Origin: Actinoplanes sp. TBRC 11911
Lineage (GTDB): Bacteria; Actinomycetota; Actinomycetes; Mycobacteriales; Micromonosporaceae
Assembly: GCF_012933445.1 (NCBI RefSeq)
Contig: NZ_JABBNC010000011.1
Span: 1 to 64,000 of the forward strand
Direction: 5' to 3'
Length of the DNA: 64,000 bases
The notes under the pieces were generated by a model. That model did not search any database, had not been told where the DNA came from, and was given only the letters and a program-made list of their open reading frames with translations. Below, piece after piece: positions 42,011-51,479 of the stretch (positions are counted from its first letter, which is position 1; each line of letters begins with the position of its first letter). A program made the translations under genes and the position numbers.

Positions 42011-42526
42011 ATGTCCCGCCACGCTGAGCTCACCGACGAGCTCACCGACGAGGAGGCCCTGCGCGAGCTCGTGGCCGCGCGCCTCCCGCAGATGCGCCGT
42101 TCGGCGTTCCTGATGTGCGGCGACTGGGAGCAGGCCACCGAGCTGACCCGGGCCTGCCTGGCGCGCGTGGTGGCTGATACCCGGCGTGGTGTCGTGGCCG
42201 ACCCGGACGTCTACGCGTACGCGCAGCTGATGGAGGCCTGCCGCCGCCGCAACCGGCGCCGGGAGCATGTCTTCGTGGCGTCCGCGACCGGTGGTGGCGT
42301 CGCCGCCGAGTCGATCCTGGTGCTGGACGCGCTGCACAAGCTGGCGCCGCGCTGCCGGGCGGTGCTGGTGCTGCGCCACTGGGACGGCTTCGACACGGAC
42401 GCCACCGGGGCGATGCTCGACCTGGACGACGAGCGGGTCGAGGCGTACGAGCGGGCCGGCATGGCCGCGCTGGAGAAGCTGCTCATCGAGTCGGAGCAGG
42501 GCCTGCAGGCCTGGACGGCCGGATGA
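42011..42526 (+). CDS. ECF-like sigma factor (SigE-family type)
   Basis: 171 residues. Region 2 is short and weak (LVAARLPQMRRSAFLMCGDW, EQATELTRACLARVVADTRR). Region 4 is recognised by LHKLAPRCRAVLVLRHWDGF, followed by a helix-turn-helix-like TDATGAMLDLDDERVEAYER. It resembles actinobacterial SigE-family ECF proteins, with a degenerate core-binding region. AAAGGGA lies five bases before ATG 42011. It overlaps the next gene by four bases (ATGA), as sigma/anti-sigma pairs do. Confidence 0.72.
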   Translation: MSRHAELTDELTDEEALRELVAARLPQMRRSAFLMCGDWEQATELTRACLARVVADTRRGVVADPDVYAYAQLMEACRRRNRRREHVFVASATGGGVAAESILVLDALHKLAPRCRAVLVLRHWDGFDTDATGAMLDLDDERVEAYERAGMAALEKLLIESEQGLQAWTAG

Positions 42527-43281
42527 ACGTGCGGCTGAGCGAGCTGCTCGAACCCGTCCTGGCCGGCGAACCGCCGCTGGCCGACGAGGTGGACGCGGTG
42601 TTCCGCCGGGCCGACCGGCTGCACCGGCGGCGCACCCGGATGCTGCTCGCCTCGGGCGCGGTCGCCGTGGCCGCGGTGGTGGCGGCCGGCTTCGTGCTGA
42701 CCTCGGCGCTGCTGCCGCGCCGCGAGCCCGCGGACCGCGTCGCGCCGTCGATGGCCGCGCCGCCGATCATCACGGCCTCGGCCCCCACCCCGTCACCGTC
42801 GCCCACAAGGGACTCGGTGCGCGCGGTGGTGGGGCCGGCGGTCGGCGAGCGGGGTATGCACGTGCTGGCCGGCGAGCTCGGCGACGGCTGGCGCGAGTAC
42901 CCGGTGCGCGACGCCGACGGCATCCGGCGGGGGATCGTGCGGGTGGCAATCTACCGGGTCGAGGGCGACCTCTGCTTCCCGGTGCTGGCCGCTCCGAGCC
43001 GCTGCGCGCGCGCCGAGCGGACGTCGTCGGGCATCGATTACGTCCGCTACGACGACGAGCACGACCCGGACCGGCAGGTGCACCAGACCATCGCGCACCG
43101 GGACGGCCGGGCGCTCGCGGTGATGGCGGCGGGGGAACGCGACATCGGCGCGAAGCGGGGCAAGCCCGCCCTGACCGGCAAGCAGGTCGAGAGGGTGGCC
43201 ACCGACGAGCGGCTGTTCGACGCGTTCGCCGCCGAGCACTGCGGCGACGGCTGCCCCGACTTCGCCGTGCCGGTGCCTTAG
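42523..43281 (+). CDS. single-pass membrane protein coupled to the ECF-like gene
   Basis: 252 residues. A cytoplasmic N-terminus of about 40 residues (ELLEPVLAGEPPLADEVDAV, FRRADRLHRRRTR), one transmembrane helix (MLLASGAVAVAAVVAAGFVL) and an outer domain with four cysteines, including GDLCFPVLAAPSRC and HCGDGC. The position after an ECF gene suggests an anti-sigma role, but no zinc anti-sigma motif is present, so the inhibition mechanism would differ. The outer domain has no known family. Confidence 0.6.
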   Translation: MNVRLSELLEPVLAGEPPLADEVDAVFRRADRLHRRRTRMLLASGAVAVAAVVAAGFVLTSALLPRREPADRVAPSMAAPPIITASAPTPSPSPTRDSVRAVVGPAVGERGMHVLAGELGDGWREYPVRDADGIRRGIVRVAIYRVEGDLCFPVLAAPSRCARAERTSSGIDYVRYDDEHDPDRQVHQTIAHRDGRALAVMAAGERDIGAKRGKPALTGKQVERVATDERLFDAFAAEHCGDGCPDFAVPVP

Positions 43282-43291
43282 TTCCGGCGCC

Positions 43292-43960
43292 CTAGATCTT
43301 GCGACGGATGAGGAACGCGATGCCGGCCAGTCCGGTCAGGATCGCCACCAGGACCGCGCCGTTGAGCAGCAGCAGCCGGCGCATCTGGTCGAGGAACGTG
43401 TTCATCCCGGCGACCGGGTCGAGCTCGTCGCTGTCCACGTTCTGGCCGAGGCCGCCGCCGCCGATGCCGCCGGCCACCACGTCCGGCTTGGTCTGCAGCG
43501 GGGCGCCGCTGACCCGCAGCGCGCCCGGCATGGTGAGCCGGCCGTAGAACCAGGCGTCGGCCTTCTTCCCGCTGGGCTGCGCGGCCGGGCGGTGCGCCCG
43601 GGGACCGCCGGCGGCTAACGGGTACAGCTCGTAGACCTGCAGCGGCGCCGTCTTGTTCAGCACGGTCAGCACGTACTTCGGACCGAGCTTGTCCGGCTTC
43701 GGTTTGGTGGTCTGGCCCTTCGGCGGGGTCGCCATCCAGCTGACCTCGCTCAGCATCGAGTCGAACAGCCGGCTCTGGCTCTGCTGCTGGATGACGATCT
43801 TGTCGGGCAGGTCGTTGCCGGTGATGTAGATGGCGGTCGGCTTCGCGACGGGCTTCGGCGCGGCCTGGGCGGTGCCGGGCGCGAGGCCGACCGCGAGCGC
43901 GGCGGCGATCGCCAGCGTGCCCGCCGCCGACACCAACCGTGTGATCGACCCTCGAACCAT
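43292..43960 (-). CDS. secreted protein with C-terminal membrane anchor
   Basis: 222 residues. A signal peptide (LVSAAGTLAIAAALAVGLAPGTAQA) precedes a domain beginning KPTAIYITGNDLPDKIVIQQ, and the protein ends with a transmembrane helix (LLLLNGAVLVAILTGLAGIA) and the basic tail FLIRRKI. So most of it lies outside the cell. A Gly-rich stretch GGIGGGGLGQNVDS comes before the anchor. No family is recognised. ATG 43960 has GGGGAGG upstream. It is convergent with the ECF-linked membrane protein gene. Confidence 0.65.
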   Translation of the reverse strand: MVRGSITRLVSAAGTLAIAAALAVGLAPGTAQAAPKPVAKPTAIYITGNDLPDKIVIQQQSQSRLFDSMLSEVSWMATPPKGQTTKPKPDKLGPKYVLTVLNKTAPLQVYELYPLAAGGPRAHRPAAQPSGKKADAWFYGRLTMPGALRVSGAPLQTKPDVVAGGIGGGGLGQNVDSDELDPVAGMNTFLDQMRRLLLLNGAVLVAILTGLAGIAFLIRRKI

Positions 43961-44172
43961 CGTCCGGCCTCCCCGCCCCGTGGTGGACATGGCTTCGCAC
44001 ATCGCCGACCGGTCCGCGATGGTGGATTCGCGGCGCGGCCGACGGGTTTCAGCCTTCCCGGACGCACGTCCGGACGCATCTATCGCCGGACGAATTGAAG
44101 CCATCTGGGGATGACCGATGACGACAATGGCCGTTGATCAGCGGCCGAATAGTACCTAGTCCTGTCGACACG

Positions 44173-44245
44173 TTGGGGGCCCGGTCACCTCCCCGGCGGA
44201 TTTCGTTACCGGAATGACGGTTGGCGATGGCCAGCCGGGCCCCAA
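44173..44245 (-). other. long-looped inverted repeat after gltX
   Basis: TTGGGGGCCCGG (44173-44184) and CCGGGCCCCAA (44235-44245) can pair over 11 bp with one bulge, with a 50-base loop. It lies 33 bases past the gltX stop on the minus strand and may end transcription there. Confidence 0.35.
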
Positions 44246-44277
44246 ATACGGTAAAAGGCGGATATGCAGGGTCAGAG

Positions 44278-45687
44278 TCAGACCAGCTTGGCCCGCGCTG
44301 CGCGCAGCCGGCGCAGCGTCCGCTCCCGCCCGAGGACCTCGATGGACTCGAACAGGGGCAGTCCGATCGAGCGCCCGGTGACGGCGACGCGGATCGGCGC
44401 CTGCGTCTTGCCGAGCTTCATCTCGCGGGCCATGCCGATCTCCTCGACCGCGGCCTTCAACGGCTCGGTGGACCACTCGCCGAGCGCCTCGTACGCGGCG
44501 GCGGTCGCCTCCAGGATCTCGGCGGCGTCACCCTTCATGGCCTTGGCCCAGGACGCGTCGTCGATGACCGGCTCGTCGAGGAACAGGAAGTCCACATAGT
44601 CCACGATCTCGGACAGCACCGCGATGCGGGTCTGCGCGAGCGGCGCCACCGCGGTGAACGCCTGTGCGTCGAAGGAAGACGGGTCCCACGGCGGGGCGGG
44701 GATCGTGTCCGTCCCGGTCAGCCACGGCGTGCACATCTGGATGAACTCCTCGACCGAGAGGGCCCGGATGTAGTCGCCGTTGAACGCGCGCAGCTTCTTG
44801 ATGTCGAAGAACGCGGACGCGTGGTTGACGTCCTCGAGGCTGTACTCGGTCTCGATCACGTCCCACGGCACGATCTCGCGGTCGCCGGACGGCGCCCAGC
44901 CGAGCAGCATCAGGTAGTTCTTCATCGCGGCGGCCAGATATCCCTCGTCGCGGTACGACTCGAGGGCCACCTTGTCGCGGCGCTTGGACAGCTTCTGCCG
45001 CTTCTCGTTGACGATGACCGGCACGTGTGCCCAGACCGGCGGGGTGTGACCCAGCGCCTCCCACAGCAGCACCTGCTTGGGCGTGTTGGGCAGGTGCTCC
45101 TCGGCCCGGATCACGTGGTTGATGCCCATGCTCATGTCGTCCACGACGTTGGCCAGCAGGAACACCGGCGAGCCGTCGCTGCGCGCGATGACGAAGTCTT
45201 CCATCAACTTGTTCTCGAACGTGGGCTTGCCGCGCAGCAGGTCCTCGACCACGGTGACGCCTTCGTCCGGCGTACGGAATCGCAAGGCTCGTCCCTCGCC
45301 CGGGCCGAGCCCGCGGTCGCGGCAGAACCCGTCGTAGCCCTTGTGTGAATCCCCGGTGCGGGCGATGACGTCCTCGCGCTTGCAGTCGCAGTAATACGCC
45401 CGGCCCTCGCCGAACAGGCGGGTCGCTGCGGCCTTCTGGTCGTCGGCGTAGGCGGACTGGAAGTACGGACCCTCATACGTCCCGCGCTCGATGCCGAGCC
45501 AGTCGAGCGCCGAGATGATGCCCTCGGTCCACTCGGGACGGTTGCGAGCGGCGTCGGTGTCCTCGATCCGCAGGACGAACACGCCGTCGTGCTGCTTGGC
45601 GTAGATCCAGTTCTGCAGGGCCGTGCGGGCACCGCCGACGTGGAACATGCCGGTCGGGGAGGGGGCGAAGCGTACGCGAACAGTCAC
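44278..45687 (-). CDS. gltX: glutamyl-tRNA synthetase
   Basis: 469 residues, class I. The HIGH-like motif is MFHVGGAR near residue 17, and the KMSKS-like motif is [12 protein letters not shown] likely zinc site is formed by [10 protein letters not shown], and the Cys in YDGFCRDR lies further on. The C-terminal anticodon-binding domain is helical. It charges tRNA-Glu, the precursor of many pathways. GTG 45687 starts 13 bases after the MFS stop, so it may be co-transcribed with that gene; a TAGTCT hexamer ending six bases before GTG could also give a separate leaderless transcript. Confidence 0.95.
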   Translation of the reverse strand: MTVRVRFAPSPTGMFHVGGARTALQNWIYAKQHDGVFVLRIEDTDAARNRPEWTEGIISALDWLGIERGTYEGPYFQSAYADDQKAAATRLFGEGRAYYCDCKREDVIARTGDSHKGYDGFCRDRGLGPGEGRALRFRTPDEGVTVVEDLLRGKPTFENKLMEDFVIARSDGSPVFLLANVVDDMSMGINHVIRAEEHLPNTPKQVLLWEALGHTPPVWAHVPVIVNEKRQKLSKRRDKVALESYRDEGYLAAAMKNYLMLLGWAPSGDREIVPWDVIETEYSLEDVNHASAFFDIKKLRAFNGDYIRALSVEEFIQMCTPWLTGTDTIPAPPWDPSSFDAQAFTAVAPLAQTRIAVLSEIVDYVDFLFLDEPVIDDASWAKAMKGDAAEILEATAAAYEALGEWSTEPLKAAVEEIGMAREMKLGKTQAPIRVAVTGRSIGLPLFESIEVLGRERTLRRLRAARAKLV

Positions 45688-45700
45688 CCGACAAGACTAC

Positions 45701-46945
45701 CTAGCGCACCGAGCGGATTTTCACCACCATGACGGCTCCGAGCAGGGTGACCACGCCGGTGAGCGTGAACAGGGCCGGATAACCGCCCAGGTGGGTCACG
45801 ATCGGGGCGGCCAGGACCGGGCCCAGCACCTGCGGCGCGGCCGTCGCGATGTTGATGACGCCCAGGTCCTTGGCGCGGTCGGTGGCCTTCGGCAGCACCT
45901 GGGTGATCAACGCGGTGTCGACGGCCAGGTAGACGCCGAAGCCGGCGCCGAACAGGAACGCCGACACGATCGACACCGGCCAGGTCGGGAAGATCGCCAG
46001 CAGCAGCGCCGCCAAGGTGATCAACCCACCGGACCAGATCACGAAGATCTTGCGGCGGCCGAGGCGGTCGGAGAGATAGCCGCCGAGCGTCGCCGTCCCG
46101 ATCATGCCGACCGTGTAGATCAGGATCATGTACAGCAGGCCGGTGTCCGGATCGTCCAGTTTCACCGCGTCCTGCAGGAAGTACAGCAGGTAGAGCGTGC
46201 CCAGCGCGTTGCCGAGCATCACCAGGAAGCGGGTGCCGAAGGCCCAGGCGAAGTCCGGGTGGCCGCGCAGGTCCAGCTTCCATTCGGTACGCCTGATCGC
46301 GCCCTCGCCCAGCGGATCGTCGGGCGTGAGCAGCACGAACGGCGCGACCAGCAGGACCAGCCCGACCGCCATGATCGAGTACCCGGGGCCAGTGGTGGTG
46401 ACCACCGCGGTGACCAGGATGGCCCCGAGCACCAGGCCCAGCGCCTGCGGCATGCCGATCCAGCCGGACACCAGTCCCCGCTGCGCGACCGGCACCCGGT
46501 CCGGGACCGCCGCGGTCAGCGTGGCCAGCATGATGTTCAGCCCGACCTGCGCGCCGGCCCACCAGAGCGTGACCGTGAGCAGGCTGGGTGCGCCCGCGAG
46601 CCCGAACAGCGAGATCGCCGCGAGGACGCCGCCGCCGATCGTCCAGACGTGCCGGCGGCCGAAGCTGCGGCCGAAGGCGTGCGGGCGGGTGCGGTCGCTG
46701 AGCGCGCCGGCGATCGGGTTCACCATGATCGCGACCAGGGCGCCGATGCCGGTCACGACGCCGAGCCATGTCTCCTTGCCGCTGGGCACGAGGTCGTCGA
46801 TCTGCTCGGGCAGCAGCACCTGGATGGGCGTGAAGAAGGCCATCCACAGGCCGAGATTGGCGGCGAACAGCAGCCCGATCCACGAGCGACGAACCGGCAC
46901 CACGGGCTCGGCGAGGGCGGCGACGCGGCGCTCCACGACGGCCAT
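45701..46945 (-). CDS. major facilitator superfamily transporter
   Basis: 414 residues, 12 transmembrane helices. The MFS signature loop 2-3 is GALSDRTRPHAFGRSFGRRH, and the second-half repeat is GYLSDRLGRRKIFVIW. It resembles the sugar:cation symporter-like/SLC45-type group. The substrate is unknown. GAGGAGG lies five bases before ATG 46945. Confidence 0.87.
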   Translation of the reverse strand: MAVVERRVAALAEPVVPVRRSWIGLLFAANLGLWMAFFTPIQVLLPEQIDDLVPSGKETWLGVVTGIGALVAIMVNPIAGALSDRTRPHAFGRSFGRRHVWTIGGGVLAAISLFGLAGAPSLLTVTLWWAGAQVGLNIMLATLTAAVPDRVPVAQRGLVSGWIGMPQALGLVLGAILVTAVVTTTGPGYSIMAVGLVLLVAPFVLLTPDDPLGEGAIRRTEWKLDLRGHPDFAWAFGTRFLVMLGNALGTLYLLYFLQDAVKLDDPDTGLLYMILIYTVGMIGTATLGGYLSDRLGRRKIFVIWSGGLITLAALLLAIFPTWPVSIVSAFLFGAGFGVYLAVDTALITQVLPKATDRAKDLGVINIATAAPQVLGPVLAAPIVTHLGGYPALFTLTGVVTLLGAVMVVKIRSVR

Positions 46946-47120
46946 CGAGCCTCCTCGCAATGTTACAAATGCAAACGCGAAATTTCCTCGGAGGCTAGGG
47001 GATCTTCGTCTCCAGGGGAAGTTCCACTTCGGAAGCTAACGAAAAGTAGTCGCAAAGTCACCGGAGTGTCACCCTCTCCGGATCGGCGCCCATCCGTGAA
47101 ACCGACTTTTCCGACCGTCA

Positions 47121-47149
47121 TTGACACGCGTCATCGGGCGCCGTAGTTT
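47121..47149 (+). promoter_or_regulatory. promoter of the reductase-ArsR operon
   Basis: TTGACA (47121-47126), a 17-base spacer and TAGTTT (47144-47149) make a near-consensus promoter. The start of transcription would be at about 47156, inside the inverted repeat at 47147-47178. Confidence 0.65.
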
Positions 47150-47178
47150 ACCAACTAGCTAATTAACCAGTTGGTAAA
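47147..47178. promoter_or_regulatory. operator, probable ArsR binding site
   Basis: TTTACCAACT (47147-47156) and AGTTGGTAAA (47169-47178) form a perfect 10-bp inverted repeat around an AT-rich centre TAATTA. It overlaps the -10 element and start site of the operon that encodes an ArsR regulator, so autoregulation is the simplest reading. Confidence 0.65.
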
Positions 47179-47197
47179 ACATGAGGGAGTCAGGGAC

Positions 47198-47731
47198 ATG
47201 GGCAAGATCGTTGCGGTGGAGTACACGACCCTCGACGGCGTCATGGAGGAGCCGATGTGGAGCGGCCCGTACTTCAACGAAGAGCTCGGCAACTGGCAGG
47301 ACGCGAACCTGCGCGAGGCGGACGCGCTGCTGCTCGGCCGCAAGACCTACGAGGGCTTCAAGGAGGCCTGGCCGAAGATGGAGGCGGAGACCGGTCACTT
47401 CGGCGTCAAGATGAACTCGATGCCCAAACACGTCGCCACCACCACGCTCACCGAGCCGGAGTGGAACGCGATCTTCATGCGGGGCGAGGTCGCCGACGCG
47501 GTGCGGGCGCTGAAGGCCGAGCCCGGCAACCTGCTGATCAACGGCAGCGGGGTGCTGGTCAACTACCTGACGCGGCACAACCTCATCGACGAGTACCGGA
47601 TCATGGTCTACCCCGTGGTGCAGGGCGAGGGGCAGAAGCTGTGGGAGGACGGTACGAAGATCGCGCTGTCGCTCACTGATGCGTGGCGCACAAAGACCGG
47701 TGTCGAGGTGCTGACCTACGTCCCGGCCTGA
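47198..47731 (+). CDS. dihydrofolate reductase/RibD C-terminal-like reductase
   Basis: 177 residues. RibD_C fold: KIVAVEYTTLDGVMEEP at the start, LREADALLLGRKTYEGF, and NLLINGSGVLVNYLTRHNLI (NADPH-binding glycines), then YRIMVYPVVQGEGQKLW. Such proteins reduce small molecules with NADPH, but stand-alone members are mostly uncharacterised. AGGGA precedes ATG 47198. It is co-transcribed with the ArsR gene four bases downstream. Confidence 0.8.
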   Translation: MGKIVAVEYTTLDGVMEEPMWSGPYFNEELGNWQDANLREADALLLGRKTYEGFKEAWPKMEAETGHFGVKMNSMPKHVATTTLTEPEWNAIFMRGEVADAVRALKAEPGNLLINGSGVLVNYLTRHNLIDEYRIMVYPVVQGEGQKLWEDGTKIALSLTDAWRTKTGVEVLTYVPA

Positions 47732-47735
47732 CACC

Positions 47736-48071
47736 ATGTCGCCCGTGGCCACCGATCAGCTGAGCGTCATCTTCGCGGCGCTCGCTGATCCGACCCGGCG
47801 GGCGATTCTGGCCCGCCTGGCCGAGGGCCCGGCGACCGTCAACGAGATCGCCGGACCGTTCGACATGACGCTCCCGGCCGTCTCCAAGCACCTCAAGGTG
47901 CTGGAGCGGGCCGGGCTCATCTCCCGCGGCCGGGAGGCGCAGTGGCGGCCCTGCAAGCTGGAGGCCGAGCCGCTGCGCGAGGCCACCGAGTGGATGAGCC
48001 ACTACCGCCGCTTCTGGGAGGGCTCCTTCGACAAGCTGGACGCTCACCTCAAAGCCCTCATGAAGGACTAG
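47736..48071 (+). CDS. ArsR/SmtB-type regulator
   Basis: 111 residues. [20 protein letters not shown] and [28 protein letters not shown] give the winged helix. The metal-binding cysteines of classical ArsR are absent. It follows the reductase gene, and the strong inverted repeat in front of that operon is the likely target. The stop codon overlaps the aceE stop by four bases on the other strand. A paralogue with similar architecture is at 30801-31133. Confidence 0.87.
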   Translation: MSPVATDQLSVIFAALADPTRRAILARLAEGPATVNEIAGPFDMTLPAVSKHLKVLERAGLISRGREAQWRPCKLEAEPLREATEWMSHYRRFWEGSFDKLDAHLKALMKD

Positions 48072-50806
48072 CTGTCGCCGCCGGTCTCGCCCACGGGCGC
48101 GGCGTTGACGTCGTCGATCGCGTACTTCTTGGCGGCCTCGCCCGGTACGTGCGACGGTACTTTGCCGCGTAGCGCGAGCTGGCGCAGCGTCGCCACGGCG
48201 ACCGACTCGGCGTCCACGTGGAAGTGCCGGCGCAGGGCGTGCCGGGTGTCGCTCATGCCGAAGCCGTCGGTGCCCAGCGAGGTGTAGTCGTTCGGCACCC
48301 AGCGGGCGATCAGGTCGGGGACCGCCCGCATGAAGTCGCTGACCGCGACGACCGGGCCCTCGGTGCCCTCGAGCTTGCGCTGCACGTACGGCTTGCGGAG
48401 CTCGTCACCCGGGTTCATCAGGTTGTGCTCCTCGGCCTCGACCGCGTCGCGGCGCAGCTCGGTCCACGAGGTCACCGACCAGACGTCCGCACCCACGCCC
48501 CAGTCCTGCGCCAGCAGCTGCTGAGCCTTCAGCGCCCACTGCATGCCCGTGCCGGACGCCAGGATCTGCGCTTTCGGCCCGGTGGTCTGCGGTGCCGGGG
48601 CGTACCGGTAGATGCCCTTGACGATGCCCTCGACGTCGACACCCTCGGGCTCGGCCGGCTGCACGATCGGCTCGTTGTAGACCGTCAGGTAGTAGAAGAT
48701 GTTCTCCTGCTTCTCGCCGTACATGCGGTGCAGGCCGCTCTCCACGATGTGCGCGATCTCGAACGCGAACGCCGGGTCGTACGACGCGACCGCCGGGTTG
48801 GTCGCCGCGATGAGCAGCGAGTGCCCGTCCTCGTGCTGCAGGCCCTCGCCGTTGAGCGTGGTGCGGCCCGCGGTGGCGCCCAGCAGGAAGCCCCGGGTCA
48901 TCTGGTCGGCCGCCGCCCACAGCTCGTCGGCGGTGCGCTGGAAGCCGAACATCGAATAGAAGATGTACAGCGGGATCATCGGCTCGTCGTGCGTGGCGTA
49001 CGAGGTGCCGGCCGCGATGAAGCTCGCCGTCGACCCGGCCTCGTTGATGCCCTCGTGCAGGATCTGGCCGTTGATCGCTTCCTTGTACGACAGGAAGAGC
49101 TCCCGGTCCACCGACGTGTAGGTCTGACCGAACGGCGAGTAGATCTTCTTGGTCGGGAACAGCGAGTCCATGCCGAAGGTGCGGGCCTCGTCCGGGATGA
49201 TCGGCACCCAGCGGGCCCCGAACTCCTTGTCCTTCATGAGGTCCTTGAGCAGCCGCACGAAGGCCATCGTGGTGGCCACCTTCTGCTTGCCGCTGCCGCG
49301 CTTGACGTCGCCGAACACCTTGGGCTCGGGGATCTGCAGAACCTTGCCCTTGGTACGCCTCGACGGAATGAATCCGCCCAGCTCACGACGGCGCTCCAGC
49401 ATGTACTGGATCTCCTCGGAGTCCTTCCCCGGGTGGTAGTACGGGGGAAGGTACGGGTTCTCCTCGAGCTGTTTGTCGCTGATGTCCAGGTAGAGGCGGT
49501 CCCGGAAGCCCTTGAGGTCGTCCAGAGTCAGCTTCTTCATCTGGTGCGTCGCGTTGCGGGCCTCGAAGTGCGAGCCCAGCGTCCAGCCCTTGATCGTCTT
49601 CGCGAGGATCACGGTGGGCTGGCCGGTGTGCTCGGTGGCCGCCTTGTACGCCGCGTACAGCTTGCGGTAGTCGTGGCCGCCGCGCTTGAGGTTCCAGACC
49701 TCGTCGTCGCTCAGCCCGTCCACCATCTTGCGGGTGCGCGGGTCACGACCGAAGAAGTTCTCCCGGACGTACGCCCCGGATTCGCCCTTGTACGTCTGGT
49801 AGTCACCGTCGGGCGTCACATTCATCAGGTTGACGAGCGCGCCATCGGTGTCCGCCGCGAGCAGCGGGTCCCACTCCCGGCCCCAGATCACCTTGATCAC
49901 GTTCCAGCCGGCGCCGCGGAACCGCGACTCCAGCTCCTGGATGATCTTGCCGTTGCCGCGTACCGGGCCGTCGAGTCGCTGCAGGTTGCAGTTGATGACG
50001 AAGGTCAGGTTGTCGAGTTCCTCGCGCGCGGCCAGGCCGATCGCGCCGATCGACTCGACCTCGTCCATCTCGCCGTCGCCGAGGAACGCCCAGACGTGCT
50101 GCTGGCTGGTGTCCTTGATGCCGCGGTTCTGCATGTACCGGTTGAAGCGCGCCTGGTAGATCGCCTGCAGCGGGCCGAGACCCATGCTGACCGTCGGGAA
50201 CTCCCAGAAGTTCGACATCAGCCTGGGGTGCGGGTACGACGGCAGACCGCCACCCGGGTGCGACAGCTCCTGCCGGAAGCCGTCCAGCTTGTCGGCGCTC
50301 AACCGGCCTTCCAGGTACGCCCGTGCGTACATACCCGGGGAGGCGTGGCCCTGATAGAAGATCTGGTCGCCACCACCCGGGTGGTCCTTGCCCCGGAAGA
50401 AGTGGTTCATGCCGACCTCGTAGAGGCTGGCGCTCGAGGCATACGTGGAGATGTGGCCGCCGACCCCGATCTCCGGGCGCTGGGCGCGGTGCACCAGCAT
50501 GGCCGCGTTCCACCGGATGTACGCGCGGATGCGCCGCTCCACGAACTCGTCACCGGGGAACCAGGGCTCGTCCTCGGGCGGGATCGTGTTGATGTAGTCC
50601 GTGGAGGTCAACGGGGGGACGCCGACCTGCCGCTCACGGGCCCGCTCGAGCAGGCGCAACATAACGTAACGGGCCCTCTTCGTGCCGCGTTCGTCGATGA
50701 CTCCGTCGAGCGACTCGACCCACTCGTTAGTTTCCTCGGGGTCGATGTCCGGTAGCCGGCTCGGCAGGCCATCGCTGATCACCGGGCGCTTGCGCTCCGT
50801 AGCCAC
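48068..50806 (-). CDS. aceE: pyruvate dehydrogenase E1 component, homodimeric type
   Basis: 912 residues. The thiamine diphosphate motif is [20 protein letters not shown], with the Asn in [11 protein letters not shown]. Other typical elements are [20 protein letters not shown] in the N-terminal region and [12 protein letters not shown] in the second domain. It decarboxylates pyruvate and passes the acetyl group to the lipoyl E2, giving acetyl-CoA for the fatty acid genes. No E2 or E3 gene is in the window. GTG 50806 is chosen (TTG 50812 is possible); AGAGGA lies six bases before it. Confidence 0.95.
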   Translation of the reverse strand: MATERKRPVISDGLPSRLPDIDPEETNEWVESLDGVIDERGTKRARYVMLRLLERARERQVGVPPLTSTDYINTIPPEDEPWFPGDEFVERRIRAYIRWNAAMLVHRAQRPEIGVGGHISTYASSASLYEVGMNHFFRGKDHPGGGDQIFYQGHASPGMYARAYLEGRLSADKLDGFRQELSHPGGGLPSYPHPRLMSNFWEFPTVSMGLGPLQAIYQARFNRYMQNRGIKDTSQQHVWAFLGDGEMDEVESIGAIGLAAREELDNLTFVINCNLQRLDGPVRGNGKIIQELESRFRGAGWNVIKVIWGREWDPLLAADTDGALVNLMNVTPDGDYQTYKGESGAYVRENFFGRDPRTRKMVDGLSDDEVWNLKRGGHDYRKLYAAYKAATEHTGQPTVILAKTIKGWTLGSHFEARNATHQMKKLTLDDLKGFRDRLYLDISDKQLEENPYLPPYYHPGKDSEEIQYMLERRRELGGFIPSRRTKGKVLQIPEPKVFGDVKRGSGKQKVATTMAFVRLLKDLMKDKEFGARWVPIIPDEARTFGMDSLFPTKKIYSPFGQTYTSVDRELFLSYKEAINGQILHEGINEAGSTASFIAAGTSYATHDEPMIPLYIFYSMFGFQRTADELWAAADQMTRGFLLGATAGRTTLNGEGLQHEDGHSLLIAATNPAVASYDPAFAFEIAHIVESGLHRMYGEKQENIFYYLTVYNEPIVQPAEPEGVDVEGIVKGIYRYAPAPQTTGPKAQILASGTGMQWALKAQQLLAQDWGVGADVWSVTSWTELRRDAVEAEEHNLMNPGDELRKPYVQRKLEGTEGPVVAVSDFMRAVPDLIARWVPNDYTSLGTDGFGMSDTRHALRRHFHVDAESVAVATLRQLALRGKVPSHVPGEAAKKYAIDDVNAAPVGETGGDS

Positions 50807-50940
50807 AGGCAATCCTCTTGGTCGGTGGTGGGGGCCGGGCGTCTCATTGTGTGAGCCGCTCGGAGGTAGGTCTATCGTGCCCCCTCGCGGTGGGCGCCGT
50901 CACGCCTACCCCTCGTGGTCCAGGTACTCCCCGGTAACTT

Positions 50941-51345
50941 TCAGGCGGGCAGGAACGAGAACCGTACCGTGCGGGTCGGGTTGTCGCCGTTCGTGTCCAC
51001 CAGGCAGATCGACTGCCAGGTGCCGAGTGCTATCCGGCCGCCGATGACGGGGAGTGAGGCGTACGGGGCAATCCAGGCCGGCAGGACGTGATCGCGGCCG
51101 TGTCCCGTCGATCCGTGCCGGTGCCGCCACCTGTCCTCGGCCGGCAGCAGCTCGTTGATCGCCGCGAGCAGATCGGTGTCCGAGCCGGCGCCGGTCTCGA
51201 TGATCGCCAGCCCGGCCGTCGCGTGCGGGACGAAGACGTGCAGCAGGCCGTCCCCTTCGGACTCGACGAAGCGGCCGGCCTCGGCGGTGATATCCCGTAC
51301 GACGGGGCTCGAACCGGTCCGGACGGTGATCACTTCAGTGCGCAT
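50941..51345 (-). CDS. YjbQ/UPF0047 family protein
   Basis: 134 residues. The family signature is FVPHATAGLAIIETGAGSDT and HRHGSTGHGRDHVLPAW, with the ending GGRIALGTWQSICLVDTNGD. YjbQ proteins have weak thiamine phosphate synthase activity in vitro, but the physiological role is not known. ATG 51345 is convergent on nothing; the giant FnIII gene starts divergently 134 bases away. Confidence 0.87.
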   Translation of the reverse strand: MRTEVITVRTGSSPVVRDITAEAGRFVESEGDGLLHVFVPHATAGLAIIETGAGSDTDLLAAINELLPAEDRWRHRHGSTGHGRDHVLPAWIAPYASLPVIGGRIALGTWQSICLVDTNGDNPTRTVRFSFLPA

Positions 51346-51479
51346 GGGCCGAGTCTGCCAGCCGCTCTAGCACGTACCCCTACCTGGGTGAAGCCCTATT
51401 AACCCGTTTCACCCTCATTTACCCCCAAAATAGCTACCTTGTGTGGGGTGTAAAACAACCACACGCGGGGGTGTTCGGA

